A stretch of 18,940 nt of DNA from an uncultured Oscillospiraceae bacterium (lineage in GTDB: Bacteria; Bacillota; Clostridia; Oscillospirales; Oscillospiraceae), in NCBI GenBank assembly GCA_910583885.1, contig CAJUAC010000056.1, positions 1 through 18,940 on the forward strand. The letters are read 5' to 3'. The notes below the pieces were generated by a model. It saw nothing but the letters and a program-made list of their open reading frames with translations. It did no database searches and was not told where the DNA came from. Positions 9,101 through 14,785 of this stretch are shown here, one piece after another. A program made the translations under genes and the position numbers. Numbering within the stretch: position 1 is the first letter of the stretch; every line of letters begins with the position of its first letter.

Positions 9101-9350
9101 CCACAAAGCGCGGCGCTTCACCGGGCAGTGCGCCGGGCAGGCACAGCTCAGGCCGCAGGGTATAGACCCCCTCCCCTGCCGGTACCAGCTGCTCATGCAG
9201 CTCCTTGCGCCAGGCGGGATGGGTGAAATCCCCTGTCCCCACCAGGCCGATGCCCTTGCGGCGGGCCCACCAGTCCAGATGGGGTGCGTCGCAGCCCTTA
9301 CTGGTGGCCCGGGAGAAGCGGGAGTGGATGTGGAGATCCGCAATATACAT
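6198..9350 (-). CDS. EndoQ-like PHP nuclease fused to UvrD-type helicase
   Basis: This 1050-residue protein joins two enzymes. Residues 1-420 match endonuclease Q (TIGR00375): PHP metal motifs DLHIH (H7, H9), GTGD (D41), E87, SHSDAH (H215, D217, H219), and a zinc knuckle with C271, C274, C287 and C290. Characterised EndoQ enzymes nick 5' of uracil, hypoxanthine, xanthine or abasic sites. A linker at about 421-455 leads to an SF1A helicase: Walker A AGPGTGKT (K480), VDEFQD (638-642), GDPDQSIYGFRG (665-676), LHAAKGLEF, and LLYVGMTRAREE near 1001-1012. The helicase half (about 590 residues) is shorter than PcrA/UvrD, implying reduced 1B/2B subdomains. The protein ends in QLTLF, a bacterial clamp-binding pattern, and QISLF at 416-420 is another. 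AGGAGG sits 7 nt before the ATG. The deaminase gene ends 40 nt upstream on the same strand. Activity of this protein is inferred, not shown. Confidence 0.93.
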   Translation of the reverse strand: MYIADLHIHSRFSRATSKGCDAPHLDWWARRKGIGLVGTGDFTHPAWRKELHEQLVPAGEGVYTLRPELCLPGALPGEAPRFVVTGEISSIYKRDGKTRKVHNLILLPSLEAADELAVRLEAIGNIRSDGRPILGLDSRDLLELTLEACPEAEFIPAHIWTPHFAMFGAFSGFDTIEACFDDLAGYIHAVETGLSSDPPMNWRLSALDHMTLVSHSDAHSPSKLGREADVLETGLSYPELVGAIRTGEGFWGTVEFFPEEGKYHLDGHRSCGVCLTPAETQARGGLCPVCGKKLTIGVEHRVEELADRPVGFRPEGAKPFESLAPLPEVIAASTGLTAASKRTAALYESMLQELGPEFHILREVPIPDIERAAGPCVAEGVRRLRAGQVVRRPGFDGEYGVISLLSPAEMERLGGQISLFGVSGPVQRPTRKGALQKKPAASRGKRAEEPAAEVLNPEQLAAVSAGGAAVAVTAGPGTGKTKTLTARIAWLVEEQGVLPSEITAVTFTNQAAAEMRTRLEARLGGKRVVARMHIGTFHALCLELLGDVKLLGQGEALELAAEILRQQGQKGGAQALLQKVSRVKNGASLEEAGLDGTLYESYCARLEALGMLDFDDLLLEALKLDTTGRRGFLHLLVDEFQDVNDVQYGLVRSWSRGGKSLFVIGDPDQSIYGFRGASGRCFQRLAEDCPGLQAFRLERNYRSAPEILHAALPVISRNPGGVRELLPQRPAGQAVRLAEAEDSFSEAVYIAKEIGRMAGGVDMLEAQQLGAGRESRAFSEIAVLCRTHRQLELVEKCLRHDDIPCLISGRGEYLEADEVRGLLAFFRSLQEPGDAAALEAALRLLWGCPADLVGKAQAACKGLERLDPAALQDTARGYGHLEAWLERAGEWLPLLEKEKPWRLVERWEDRYGTSPALERLRYTAVFHASMAALWETVALGQEADLCRAAGKGWESGAVRLMTLHAAKGLEFPAVFVAGVRAGTLPLEAKGRPTDWEEERRLLYVGMTRAREELILTTSPEPSPFLEDLPGEVEWVRAGTLARPFGQLTLF

Positions 9351-9390
9351 GGCTGTGCCTCCTCTGTCTCTCTGTTATGGATTTTTTCGT

Positions 9391-10746
9391 CTACCGGGCC
9401 AGGTAGGCCCGCACCAGCTTGTCCGCCTGCCGGAAAGCCGCATCCTCGTCGATGCCGGTGAGCCGCCCCTTCCGGACCGTGACGCGGCCATTGACCACCG
9501 TGTAGTCCACCGGGCCTTTCCAGCCAACAGTGCCCAGCAGGGATTTCGGATCCAGGGCCGCGCCCACCATCTCCAGGCGGCGGGTGTCGATCAAAAACAG
9601 ATCCCCTGCCTTGCCAACCTCCAGGGAGCCGATGTCATCCCGCCCCAGGACCCGCGCACTGCCTACGGTAGCCATTTTCAGCACATCGTAGCCGCTGGGA
9701 GCCCGTTCGCTGGCGTGGAGACGGTGGAGGAGATAGGCAACCCGCAGCTCCTCCAGCAGGTTGGAGCCGTCGTTGCTGGCGCTGCCATCCACCGCCAGCC
9801 CCACCGGCACGCCCATCGCCAGCATCTCCGGCACACGGCACACGCCGGAGGCCAGCTTCATATTGGAGATGGGGCAGTGGGCCACGCCGGTGCCAGTCTC
9901 CGCCAGGCGGCGCAGCTCTGCATCATTAAAATGGATGCCGTGGGCATACCAGACGTCCGGCCCTATCCATCCCAGGGACTCCATATAGGCCAGAGGCCGC
10001 ATCCCCCACCGCTCCAGCACAAACCGCTCCTCATCCCTGGTCTCGCACAGATGGGTGTGCAGACGTACCCCCAGGGAGCGGGCCAACATTGCTGACTGGC
10101 GCAGCAGCTCCTCCGACACGCTGAAGGGGGAGCAGGGCGCCAATGCCACCTGGTTCATGGAGAACCGGGCCGGGTTGTGGTACTTCTCCACCGCCTGCTG
10201 GCAGTCCCGCAGGATCCCGTCCACCGTCTGCACCACGCTGTCCGGCGGCAGGCCGCCGTCCTTCTTGCTCAGATCCATGCTCCCCCGGGAGGCAAACATG
10301 CGGACGCCCAGGGCATGTGCAGCGGCAAACTGGGCGTCCAGCAGCCCCTCCGCCTGGCCCTGCGGGAAGACATAGTGGTGGTCAAAGCAGGTGGTGCAGC
10401 CGTTTTTCATCAGCTCCCCCATCCCCACCAGAGAGCTGTGGTAAACCACCTCTGCGTCCAGGTTCTTCCAGATCTCATAGAGCGCCCGCAGCCAGTCGAA
10501 CAGCTCCATATTCTGCACCTGGGGCAGGCTGCGGCTGAAGGTCTGGTAGAGATGGTGATGGGTGTTGACCAGGCCCGGGTAGGCGATACAGCCTGCGGCA
10601 TCGATGACCTCCTCCGCCTCCTGCGCCTCCGGGCCGATATACGTGATGACACCGTCCTCCATCAAAAGGCAGCAATTCTCCCGGACCTCATCCCCAGGGC
10701 CGCATGTGACAAGATAGGACGCGTTTTTTACCAGCAGGCGTGCCAT
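9391..10746 (-). CDS. Amidohydrolase, 8-oxoguanine deaminase type
   Basis: The 451-residue protein has the cog0402 amidohydrolase fold: a small beta-sandwich at both ends and a TIM barrel with a mononuclear metal site. Visible ligands and catalytic residues are H63 and H65 (NTHHHLYQTF), H232 and E235 (HTHLCET), H269 (YAHGIHF) and D320 (AVDGSASNDGSN). The blocks HHHLYQTFSRSLP, APCSPFSVSEELLRQSA, HCPISNMKLASGV and DGSASNDGSNLLEELR are those I associate with 8-oxoguanine deaminase (8-oxoguanine to uric acid plus ammonia) and its relatives such as hydroxydechloroatrazine ethylaminohydrolase and isoxanthopterin deaminase. The substrate therefore stays uncertain within this group. GGAGG lies 9 nt before the ATG. 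It is the first gene after a consensus promoter and precedes the EndoQ-helicase gene by 40 nt, pointing to an operon for damaged purines. Confidence 0.88.
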   Translation of the reverse strand: MARLLVKNASYLVTCGPGDEVRENCCLLMEDGVITYIGPEAQEAEEVIDAAGCIAYPGLVNTHHHLYQTFSRSLPQVQNMELFDWLRALYEIWKNLDAEVVYHSSLVGMGELMKNGCTTCFDHHYVFPQGQAEGLLDAQFAAAHALGVRMFASRGSMDLSKKDGGLPPDSVVQTVDGILRDCQQAVEKYHNPARFSMNQVALAPCSPFSVSEELLRQSAMLARSLGVRLHTHLCETRDEERFVLERWGMRPLAYMESLGWIGPDVWYAHGIHFNDAELRRLAETGTGVAHCPISNMKLASGVCRVPEMLAMGVPVGLAVDGSASNDGSNLLEELRVAYLLHRLHASERAPSGYDVLKMATVGSARVLGRDDIGSLEVGKAGDLFLIDTRRLEMVGAALDPKSLLGTVGWKGPVDYTVVNGRVTVRKGRLTGIDEDAAFRQADKLVRAYLAR

Positions 10747-10807
10747 ACTATATTCCCTCCAATTGTTCCTCTGTTTGGATTGTCAGCTGTTTAGATATCC
10801 GTCAAAC

Positions 10808-10836
10808 AGTATATCGGATTCGCGGCGGGTTGTCAA
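10808..10836 (-). promoter_or_regulatory. Sigma-A promoter of the deaminase/EndoQ-helicase operon
   Basis: On the minus strand TTGACA (10831-10836), a 17-nt spacer and TATACT (10808-10813) give a near-perfect vegetative promoter. Transcription would start near 10801, leaving a leader of about 55 nt before the ATG at 10746. Two CTGTTT-containing half-repeats on the plus strand (10772-10806 region) flank the expected start and could be an operator, though nothing identifies the regulator. Confidence 0.85.
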
Positions 10837-10925
10837 AATTTTTCCAGCCCCCTCTGCTGCCCCCACAGGCCCCGCTGGGGGCGGGCGCACGGCAGCGGGC
10901 TGGCGGATTGTGCCGGAGCTGGTCC

Positions 10926-10972
10926 GTTTTTTCGACAAATAAGGGAATTTTTTCCTATTTTGTCGAAAAAAC
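10926..10972. promoter_or_regulatory. Inverted pair of Spo0A (0A) boxes
   Basis: TTCGACA (10931-10937) and TGTCGAA (10961-10967) are exact 0A-box cores in opposite orientation. They sit in a larger inverted repeat (10926-10944 with 10954-10972, 17 of 19 positions matching) in an AT-rich part of the 386-bp gap between the deaminase operon and spo0A. A third, 6-of-7 match (TGTCGAT, 11098-11104) lies 28 nt before the spo0A ATG. Spo0A autoregulation through such boxes is established in Bacillus. The right box also overlaps a weak sigma-H-like arrangement (AAGGGAATT at 10941, 12-nt spacing, GTCGAAA at 10962). The repeat could also act as a hairpin with an A/T loop. Confidence 0.75.
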
Positions 10973-11003
10973 AAGAACGATTTTATTCCGAAATTTTCAT
11001 TTT

Positions 11004-11031
11004 TTGCTTGTGTTTCCTGTCTGTTTATGGT
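11004..11031 (+). promoter_or_regulatory. Candidate sigma-A promoter of spo0A
   Basis: TTGCTT (11004-11009), 16 nt and TATGGT (11026-11031) form a mediocre vegetative promoter, with an overlapping alternative TTGTGT/TAATTT five bases on. The 0A boxes would lie about 37 bp upstream of its -35. A perfect palindrome CGAAGCTTCG (11052-11061) would fall in the leader. The choice between this and the sigma-H-like site at 10941-10968 cannot be made from sequence. Confidence 0.35.
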
Positions 11032-11132
11032 AATTTGTAAGCAAGGCACAACGAAGCTTCGATATTTCGTCTAATCGGACGGATGGCCCGCTATTCATGT
11101 CGATGTGAAAAACTTTGAAAGGATATCTGCAT

Positions 11133-11882
11133 ATGGACAACAGAATCAAAATCATGCTCACGGACACTGATGAAGATGCCCGCAGCATGTTACAGGACGC
11201 CCTGGAACGAACAGGACGCTTTGCCGTGGTCGGCTCTACCGGAGATGGCGGCCAGGTACTGCATATGCTGGAGGAATGCAAGCCCGACATGCTGGTTCTC
11301 GATCTGATCCTGCCCGGCCTGGATGGCTTGGGCATCCTGCGGCGTATGGACAGCGGAAGCCGTCCAACTATTCTGGCAATATCCAACTTTGTCACCCAGG
11401 AGGTGGTCGCGGAGGCGGGAAACCTTGGCGCTTCCATGTTCCTCAGCAAACCTTACAACGAGGGCGCACTGGTGGAGCACCTGACCCGGCTGGCTGAAAA
11501 ATGTGAGAACCGGCTCCACGCACCAGGCCTGGAGGAGCTGGTAACTTCCATCATCCACGAGGTTGGCGTCCCGGCCCATATCAAGGGCTATCAGTATGTC
11601 CGCGAAGCGATCATGATTACCGTAGAAAATATGGATGTCATCAACTCCGTCACAAAAATCCTGTACCCCGAGGTGGCGAAGCGGTACCACACTACGCCCA
11701 GCCGTGTGGAACGGGCGATCCGCCATGCCATCGAGGTGGCATGGGACAGAGGGGACCTGGAAACATTACAGCGGTTTTTCGGGTACACAGTCAGCAATGC
11801 CAAAGGGAAACCCACCAACTCCGAATTCATTGCCATGATCAGCGACCGCATCCGCCTGAAGCTGAAGATCACCTCCGCTTGA
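11133..11882 (+). CDS. spo0A: Spo0A, sporulation master response regulator
   Basis: The 249-residue protein has a receiver domain (about 4-125) and the highly specific Spo0A DNA-binding domain (about 130-249). The latter contains IIHEVGVPAHIKGYQY and the recognition segment SRVERAIRHAIEVAW (190-204), nearly identical to characterised Spo0A proteins. The phosphoacceptor is D57 (LVLDLILPGLDG), with S84 and K106 in the switch positions. The acidic pocket reads T-D11-T12 where Bacillus Spo0A has two adjacent aspartates, so the second acid is lost. The ATG at 11133 follows AAAGG by 10 nt; an in-frame TTG at 11115 has no ribosome site. Its usual neighbour spoIVB is absent from the window. It is read divergently from the deaminase operon, with 0A boxes between. 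Confidence 0.96.
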   Translation: MDNRIKIMLTDTDEDARSMLQDALERTGRFAVVGSTGDGGQVLHMLEECKPDMLVLDLILPGLDGLGILRRMDSGSRPTILAISNFVTQEVVAEAGNLGASMFLSKPYNEGALVEHLTRLAEKCENRLHAPGLEELVTSIIHEVGVPAHIKGYQYVREAIMITVENMDVINSVTKILYPEVAKRYHTTPSRVERAIRHAIEVAWDRGDLETLQRFFGYTVSNAKGKPTNSEFIAMISDRIRLKLKITSA

Positions 11883-12029
11883 AGTGCTCCCTGCGTGGAA
11901 GAGGACGCAGAAAATAGACTACCACCCCCTGACCCCAACTGTTGCATTTAGGTTGCAGCCTGCATGTTATGAATGCGTATGCTCCGTGTACCGCGCTACG
12001 CGGGTGCCCTTCTCCCAGGAGAGAGAAGC
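11883..12029. other. Non-coding stretch after spo0A, nothing recognised
   Basis: From the spo0A stop to the terminator region I find no gene with a ribosome site. A 68-codon open frame (11884-12090) runs through the terminator hairpin and resembles no family. A short hairpin CCGCG-CTA-CGCGG lies at 11992-12004 and CTTCTC pairs with GAGAAG near 12010-12028. The region may be an intergenic repeat or the remnant of one, but no second copy occurs in this window. Confidence 0.4.
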
Positions 12030-12086
12030 CGCCCCCTTTGAGTACACCCCCTTCGCCGTGCGCGGCGGTGAAGGGGGCGCTTTTTT
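12030..12086 (+). terminator. Terminator downstream of spo0A with two alternative 5' arms
   Basis: The arm AAGGGGGCG (12071-12079), followed by CTTTTTT, can pair with CGCCCCCTT at 12030-12038 (9 bp, perfect). Alternatively GAAGGGGG (12070-12077) pairs with CCCCCTTC around 12047-12054, extended by GCCG/CGGC. Either fold ends at the T run 12081-12086, so termination of spo0A transcription is likely. The two folds are mutually exclusive. Confidence 0.7.
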
Positions 12087-12110
12087 GTGAAAATGGACGG
12101 AGAATAAAGC

Positions 12111-12139
12111 TTGCGGCGGGAAAAAATATCTGATATACT
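12111..12139 (+). promoter_or_regulatory. Promoter of the TSCPD gene
   Basis: TTGCGG (12111-12116), a 17-nt spacer and TATACT (12134-12139) with an extended -10 TGA directly before it form a convincing sigma-A promoter. It begins just past the spo0A terminator, so this gene has its own transcript with a leader of about 45 nt. Confidence 0.75.
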
Positions 12140-12192
12140 GCTGTCATATAAGGACCGCAGCAGCGGAAATCATGAAAAAGGAGAATGGCAAT

Positions 12193-12447
12193 ATGACCTA
12201 TACGTACGAGCCCACCGGTGTCTGCTCTACAAAGATCGATCTGGAACTGGAAGACGGGATCATCCGCTCCGTAGCTTTTACTGGCGGCTGCAACGGGAAC
12301 CTCAAGGGGATTTCCTCCCTGCTGGAGGGCATGGACGCCCAGGTGGCGATTGAAAAGCTCCGCGGCATCCAGTGCGGCTGGAAGCCCACCAGCTGTCCCG
12401 ACCAGCTGTCCAAGGCCCTGACAGCCGCCTTGGCAGAGAGCAAGTAA
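12193..12447 (+). CDS. TSCPD-domain small protein (TIGR03905 type)
   Basis: This 84-residue protein is almost entirely one TSCPD domain. Landmarks are GVCSTKIDLELEDG, VAFTGGCNGNLKGIS, and the name-giving T66-S67-C68-P69-D70. Four cysteines (C11, C33, C61, C68) sit at conserved places and could bind a metal. Related domains occur at the C-terminus of B12-dependent ribonucleotide reductases, but the stand-alone family has no proven role. I chose ATG 12193 because AAGGAG ends 9 nt before it and the family starts at the MTYTYEPTGVC stretch; the in-frame ATG at 12172 would add seven residues and lacks a ribosome site. It stands alone behind its own promoter. Confidence 0.9.
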   Translation: MTYTYEPTGVCSTKIDLELEDGIIRSVAFTGGCNGNLKGISSLLEGMDAQVAIEKLRGIQCGWKPTSCPDQLSKALTAALAESK

Positions 12448-12647
12448 CCCTCCGCCGGGCTGGCTCTGCGGAGACGCATCCGGGGGCTTGTTTGACCCTT
12501 TTCTTTTGTTGGAAAAAGATCCCCGCTTTTGCGGGAAAAACCAATTTCCCACAAATTTTGCAGCAACTCGCAGCACTAAAATAGGTTCCTCCGCAAATAC
12601 TAGCTCCAGCGCATGGTGCGCTGTATTTTAGGAAGGAGGAACATCTG

Positions 12648-13127
12648 ATGAAAAAAGCAGCGATTTTTGTGGCCTCTGCGGCGTTGGTTCTGTCGCTGGC
12701 GGCCTGCGGCAACCGGGACAATAAGAATGCCGGCAGCAACAGCGCCAACAATGGTGTCGCAGACAGCGGCATGACCGGCCGCAGCGCCACCAACAACGGC
12801 TCCAATGCCGGCGGCATGACTGGCAGTAACGGTACCACCAATGGCTCCAACACAGGCAGCATGACTGGTAACAACGGTACCACCAACGGCTCCAACATGG
12901 GCGGCAATACGGCAAACCATTACGGCAGCGCCGCGAACAACGGCCGCAGCAGCGTAGGCAATGATCTGCGCCGTGCTGTGGACGACGTTGGCGACGCGGC
13001 CAGGGATCTGGTAGATGACGGCCGGGATACCCTCTATGATGCAACCCACAGCGCCAATCCCACCAGTTTCCAGCAGATGCTGGATAACGCCAGGGTGCAT
13101 GACATGGACGGGATTCTCGACAGATAA
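12648..13127 (+). CDS. Small lipoprotein with Asn/Gly/Thr-rich tandem repeats
   Basis: The 159-residue protein has a clear lipoprotein signal (MKKAAIFVASAALVLSLAAC, lipobox LAAC, Cys20). An Asn/Gly/Ser/Thr-rich disordered stretch (21-105) follows, containing three 15-residue repeats that each begin MTG. A conserved-looking acidic/basic C-terminal segment (about 106-159; DLRRAVDDVGDAARDLVDD) is predicted helical. The middle looks like a flexible spacer that holds the C-terminal helix away from the membrane. No family of known function is recognised. AAGGAGG lies 8 nt before the ATG. The 200-bp gap upstream holds small hairpins (GCGC-ATGGT-GCGC at about 12610-12622; CCCGC-TTTT-GCGGG near 12520-12535) but no clear promoter. 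Confidence 0.85.
   Translation: MKKAAIFVASAALVLSLAACGNRDNKNAGSNSANNGVADSGMTGRSATNNGSNAGGMTGSNGTTNGSNTGSMTGNNGTTNGSNMGGNTANHYGSAANNGRSSVGNDLRRAVDDVGDAARDLVDDGRDTLYDATHSANPTSFQQMLDNARVHDMDGILDR
12771..12905 (+). repeat. Three in-frame 45-bp tandem repeats
   Basis: Units 12771-12815, 12816-12860 and 12861-12905 each encode 15 residues starting MTG and ending in an N-G-S-N-x-G-x pattern. Units two and three are closest to each other (only a few codons differ), suggesting recent duplication by slippage or recombination. Confidence 0.85.
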
Positions 13128-13134
13128 TTCACTA

Positions 13135-13169
13135 GGAGGCTGAGGATAGTTCCTCAGCCTCCAGTTTTT
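13135..13169 (+). terminator. Terminator after the repeat lipoprotein
   Basis: A perfect 12-bp stem (13135-13146 with 13151-13162), TAGT loop and a five-T run (13165-13169) start 7 nt after the lipoprotein stop. The hairpin is also 10 nt past the end of the convergent DUF2812 gene, which it may help terminate, although no T run follows on that strand. Confidence 0.9.
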
Positions 13170-13171
13170 CA

Positions 13172-14293
13172 TCAGGCCCACCGTAACGCCAGGGCAGCGA
13201 GGATGACCTGTGGGTCAGCGTGCCCACTGCTGGATATGTAGGTGAGATAGGCCACCAGTTCCCCCTTGACCGCCACGATATCCAGCCCGCTGCTGGTCCA
13301 GGCGGCATCCAGGCCCGCCGCCTCTGCTGGGAGGAAGCTCCCCTCTTCCTTTCCAAAGGTGGATGTGTTCATGAGTACACGGGCGAAATCCCTGGCCGCA
13401 GCAGGGCTCCGCATCCGGTACACACTCTGGAATAGGCTAGCGCCGTCTGTATATTCGCGCAGCTCCCAGTAATCTGCCGCCAGGGAGCGGGTGTAGGTCA
13501 CGCTGCTGTCCTGGTCCATAAAAGGAACCTGTTCCCCTTCCCACCCCAGGTCGCAGAGGAGCAGATAGGGGCCCTCTGCCCGCTGGGGCAGTCCATCGGC
13601 GTGTGCCATCACCTGCTGGGCCGCCGACATCAGCAGGAATATCCCACACAATGCCAGCAGCCCGCAGCTGACCATCTTATGGGCCAGATGCCGGTGCTGA
13701 GGGTTGTGATCCAGCGGCTCCCCGCGCTTCATCCGGAGGCAGGTCTGCCGGAGCTGCCATCCGCCGTACAGATTCCTGTAGAGCAGCCACAACAGGAAGA
13801 CCGCCACAGCCAAAAATAGGGCAGTCCTTTCCACCCAGCCCCGCTGTATAACGGCCGCCCCGCCCCATCGGGAGGCGTAAAACAGCAGGTTGCCGCAGAA
13901 TACCCCTACCGTCGGGCACCAGCCTGTCCAATACTGCTTCTCCAGCTTTTTCAGTGTAGCCGCCTGCTGGCGGGGGTCGGTATAGAGCTCCGGCGCATCA
14001 CTCCCCTGGGGGGAGCGGAAGACCTGCAGCATCCCGCTGCCTGCCACATATTCCCAGCCGCAGTCCGCAAACACCGCCAGCCACGCCTCATCTGTGCCAT
14101 CCTCATCCCAATACGGGGCCCGCTCCTTCACCTCTACCCGGTACCGGGCACAGTTGGGCTCTGTTGGGACAAACCTGCTCCAGTATATCCCGCGTTTGTC
14201 CAGCCGCCAGCCCTTTGCCTCCATATCGCTGTAAAATTTCTCGTTCTCACCCAGGGCATACTTGTCCGGGTGCAGCCGGTATGTTCCCCTCAT
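13172..14293 (-). CDS. DUF2812 membrane protein, PadR-coupled
   Basis: The 373-residue protein opens with a DUF2812 domain (about 1-110; YRLHPDKYALGENEKFYSDM, then KGWRLDKRGIYWSRF). Three membrane segments follow, at about 122-142, 157-173 and 206-228. A soluble C-terminal domain of about 145 residues is probably extracytoplasmic. DUF2812 proteins commonly sit beside PadR regulators; their role is unknown. The ATG overlaps the padR stop (ATGA), and GGAGG inside padR lies 7 nt before it, so translation is coupled. An upstream in-frame start would give a 477-residue product, but its first 104 codons only read padR in another frame. Confidence 0.88.
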   Translation of the reverse strand: MRGTYRLHPDKYALGENEKFYSDMEAKGWRLDKRGIYWSRFVPTEPNCARYRVEVKERAPYWDEDGTDEAWLAVFADCGWEYVAGSGMLQVFRSPQGSDAPELYTDPRQQAATLKKLEKQYWTGWCPTVGVFCGNLLFYASRWGGAAVIQRGWVERTALFLAVAVFLLWLLYRNLYGGWQLRQTCLRMKRGEPLDHNPQHRHLAHKMVSCGLLALCGIFLLMSAAQQVMAHADGLPQRAEGPYLLLCDLGWEGEQVPFMDQDSSVTYTRSLAADYWELREYTDGASLFQSVYRMRSPAAARDFARVLMNTSTFGKEEGSFLPAEAAGLDAAWTSSGLDIVAVKGELVAYLTYISSSGHADPQVILAALALRWA

Positions 14294-14598
14294 CCCGTCA
14301 CCTCCAATACGCTGCCGTCCGCCACCATCTGCTTGAGCCGGCTGTATTCCGCCAGGAGGGCCTCCTGCCCCGCAGGGGTGATCGCATAATTTTTCCGCCG
14401 CCCCTCCTCGCCAGTAAACACGATCAGCCCCTCTTGGTTCATCCGGCTGAGCACGCCGTACAACGTGCCCGGCCCCATCACCAGCCGGCCGCCGGACATC
14501 TCCTTGATCCGCTGCATCATCCCGTAGCCATGGCCCGGCCGCAGCAGCGCCAGGAGAATGTAATACATAGCCTCTGTCATCGGCCCCTGTTCCGCCAT
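14290..14598 (-). CDS. PadR-family transcriptional regulator
   Basis: At 102 residues this is the short PadR subfamily: a winged helix (MTEAMYYILLALLRPGHGYG, then GPGTLYGVLSRMNQEGLI, wing EEGRRKNYAITPAG) and a short C-terminal dimerisation helix. Such proteins usually repress their own operon and the adjacent membrane gene, often responding to small hydrophobic or antimicrobial molecules. GGAGG lies 8 nt before the ATG. It is first in a two-gene operon with the DUF2812 protein (4-nt overlap). A palindrome just downstream of its promoter is the probable autoregulatory site. The inducer cannot be read from the sequence. Confidence 0.95.
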   Translation of the reverse strand: MAEQGPMTEAMYYILLALLRPGHGYGMMQRIKEMSGGRLVMGPGTLYGVLSRMNQEGLIVFTGEEGRRKNYAITPAGQEALLAEYSRLKQMVADGSVLEVTG

Positions 14599-14622
14599 AG
14601 CCCACCCTCCGCCCTATTATTT

Positions 14623-14640
14623 ATCCCGATATATCGTATA
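14623..14640. promoter_or_regulatory. Candidate PadR operator
   Basis: A perfect 10-bp palindrome CGATATATCG (14627-14636) is flanked by imperfect TATC/TATA arms. It covers the expected transcription start of the padR operon, directly after its -10. AT-rich palindromes of this form at this place are typical of PadR autorepression; binding is inferred. Confidence 0.6.
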
Positions 14641-14645
14641 GCATA

Positions 14646-14674
14646 ATAATAACAGGCCCGCCCCCGTTTGTCAA
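14646..14674 (-). promoter_or_regulatory. Sigma-A promoter of padR-DUF2812
   Basis: On the minus strand TTGACA (14669-14674), a 17-nt spacer and TATTAT (14646-14651) form a near-consensus vegetative promoter, starting transcription around 14639. A second perfect palindrome, ATACCGGTAT (14689-14698), lies just upstream, between this promoter and the divergent sigma-factor gene. Confidence 0.85.
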
Positions 14675-14785
14675 GGCGCGGCCCAGGTATACCGGTATGG
14701 GAAAATTTTTTTGCTGCCCCATCAACACTTGCCCCTGCCCATCCGTTCTATGGGTGAACACGCACACGAGAGGAGGCGCGCCGCC

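Noticed and set aside
7410..9461. A 683-codon open frame opposite the EndoQ-helicase gene
   Set aside because: Composition is low-complexity Gln/Pro/Gly/His, there is no ribosome site, and the opposite frame carries full enzyme motifs.
11884..12090. A 68-codon open frame after spo0A
   Set aside because: No ribosome site, runs into the terminator stem, and the translation resembles no protein family.
12519..12541. CCCGC-TTTT-GCGGG hairpin as a terminator after the TSCPD gene
   Set aside because: It is followed by A rather than T on the plus strand, so it cannot be a standard intrinsic terminator there.
12771..12905. Regular repeats as a possible CRISPR array
   Set aside because: Units are contiguous 45-bp coding repeats without spacers and stay in frame.
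14294..14605. N-terminal extension of the DUF2812 protein to 477 residues
   Set aside because: The extra codons are padR read out of frame; the ATGA overlap with a GGAGG site marks the true start.
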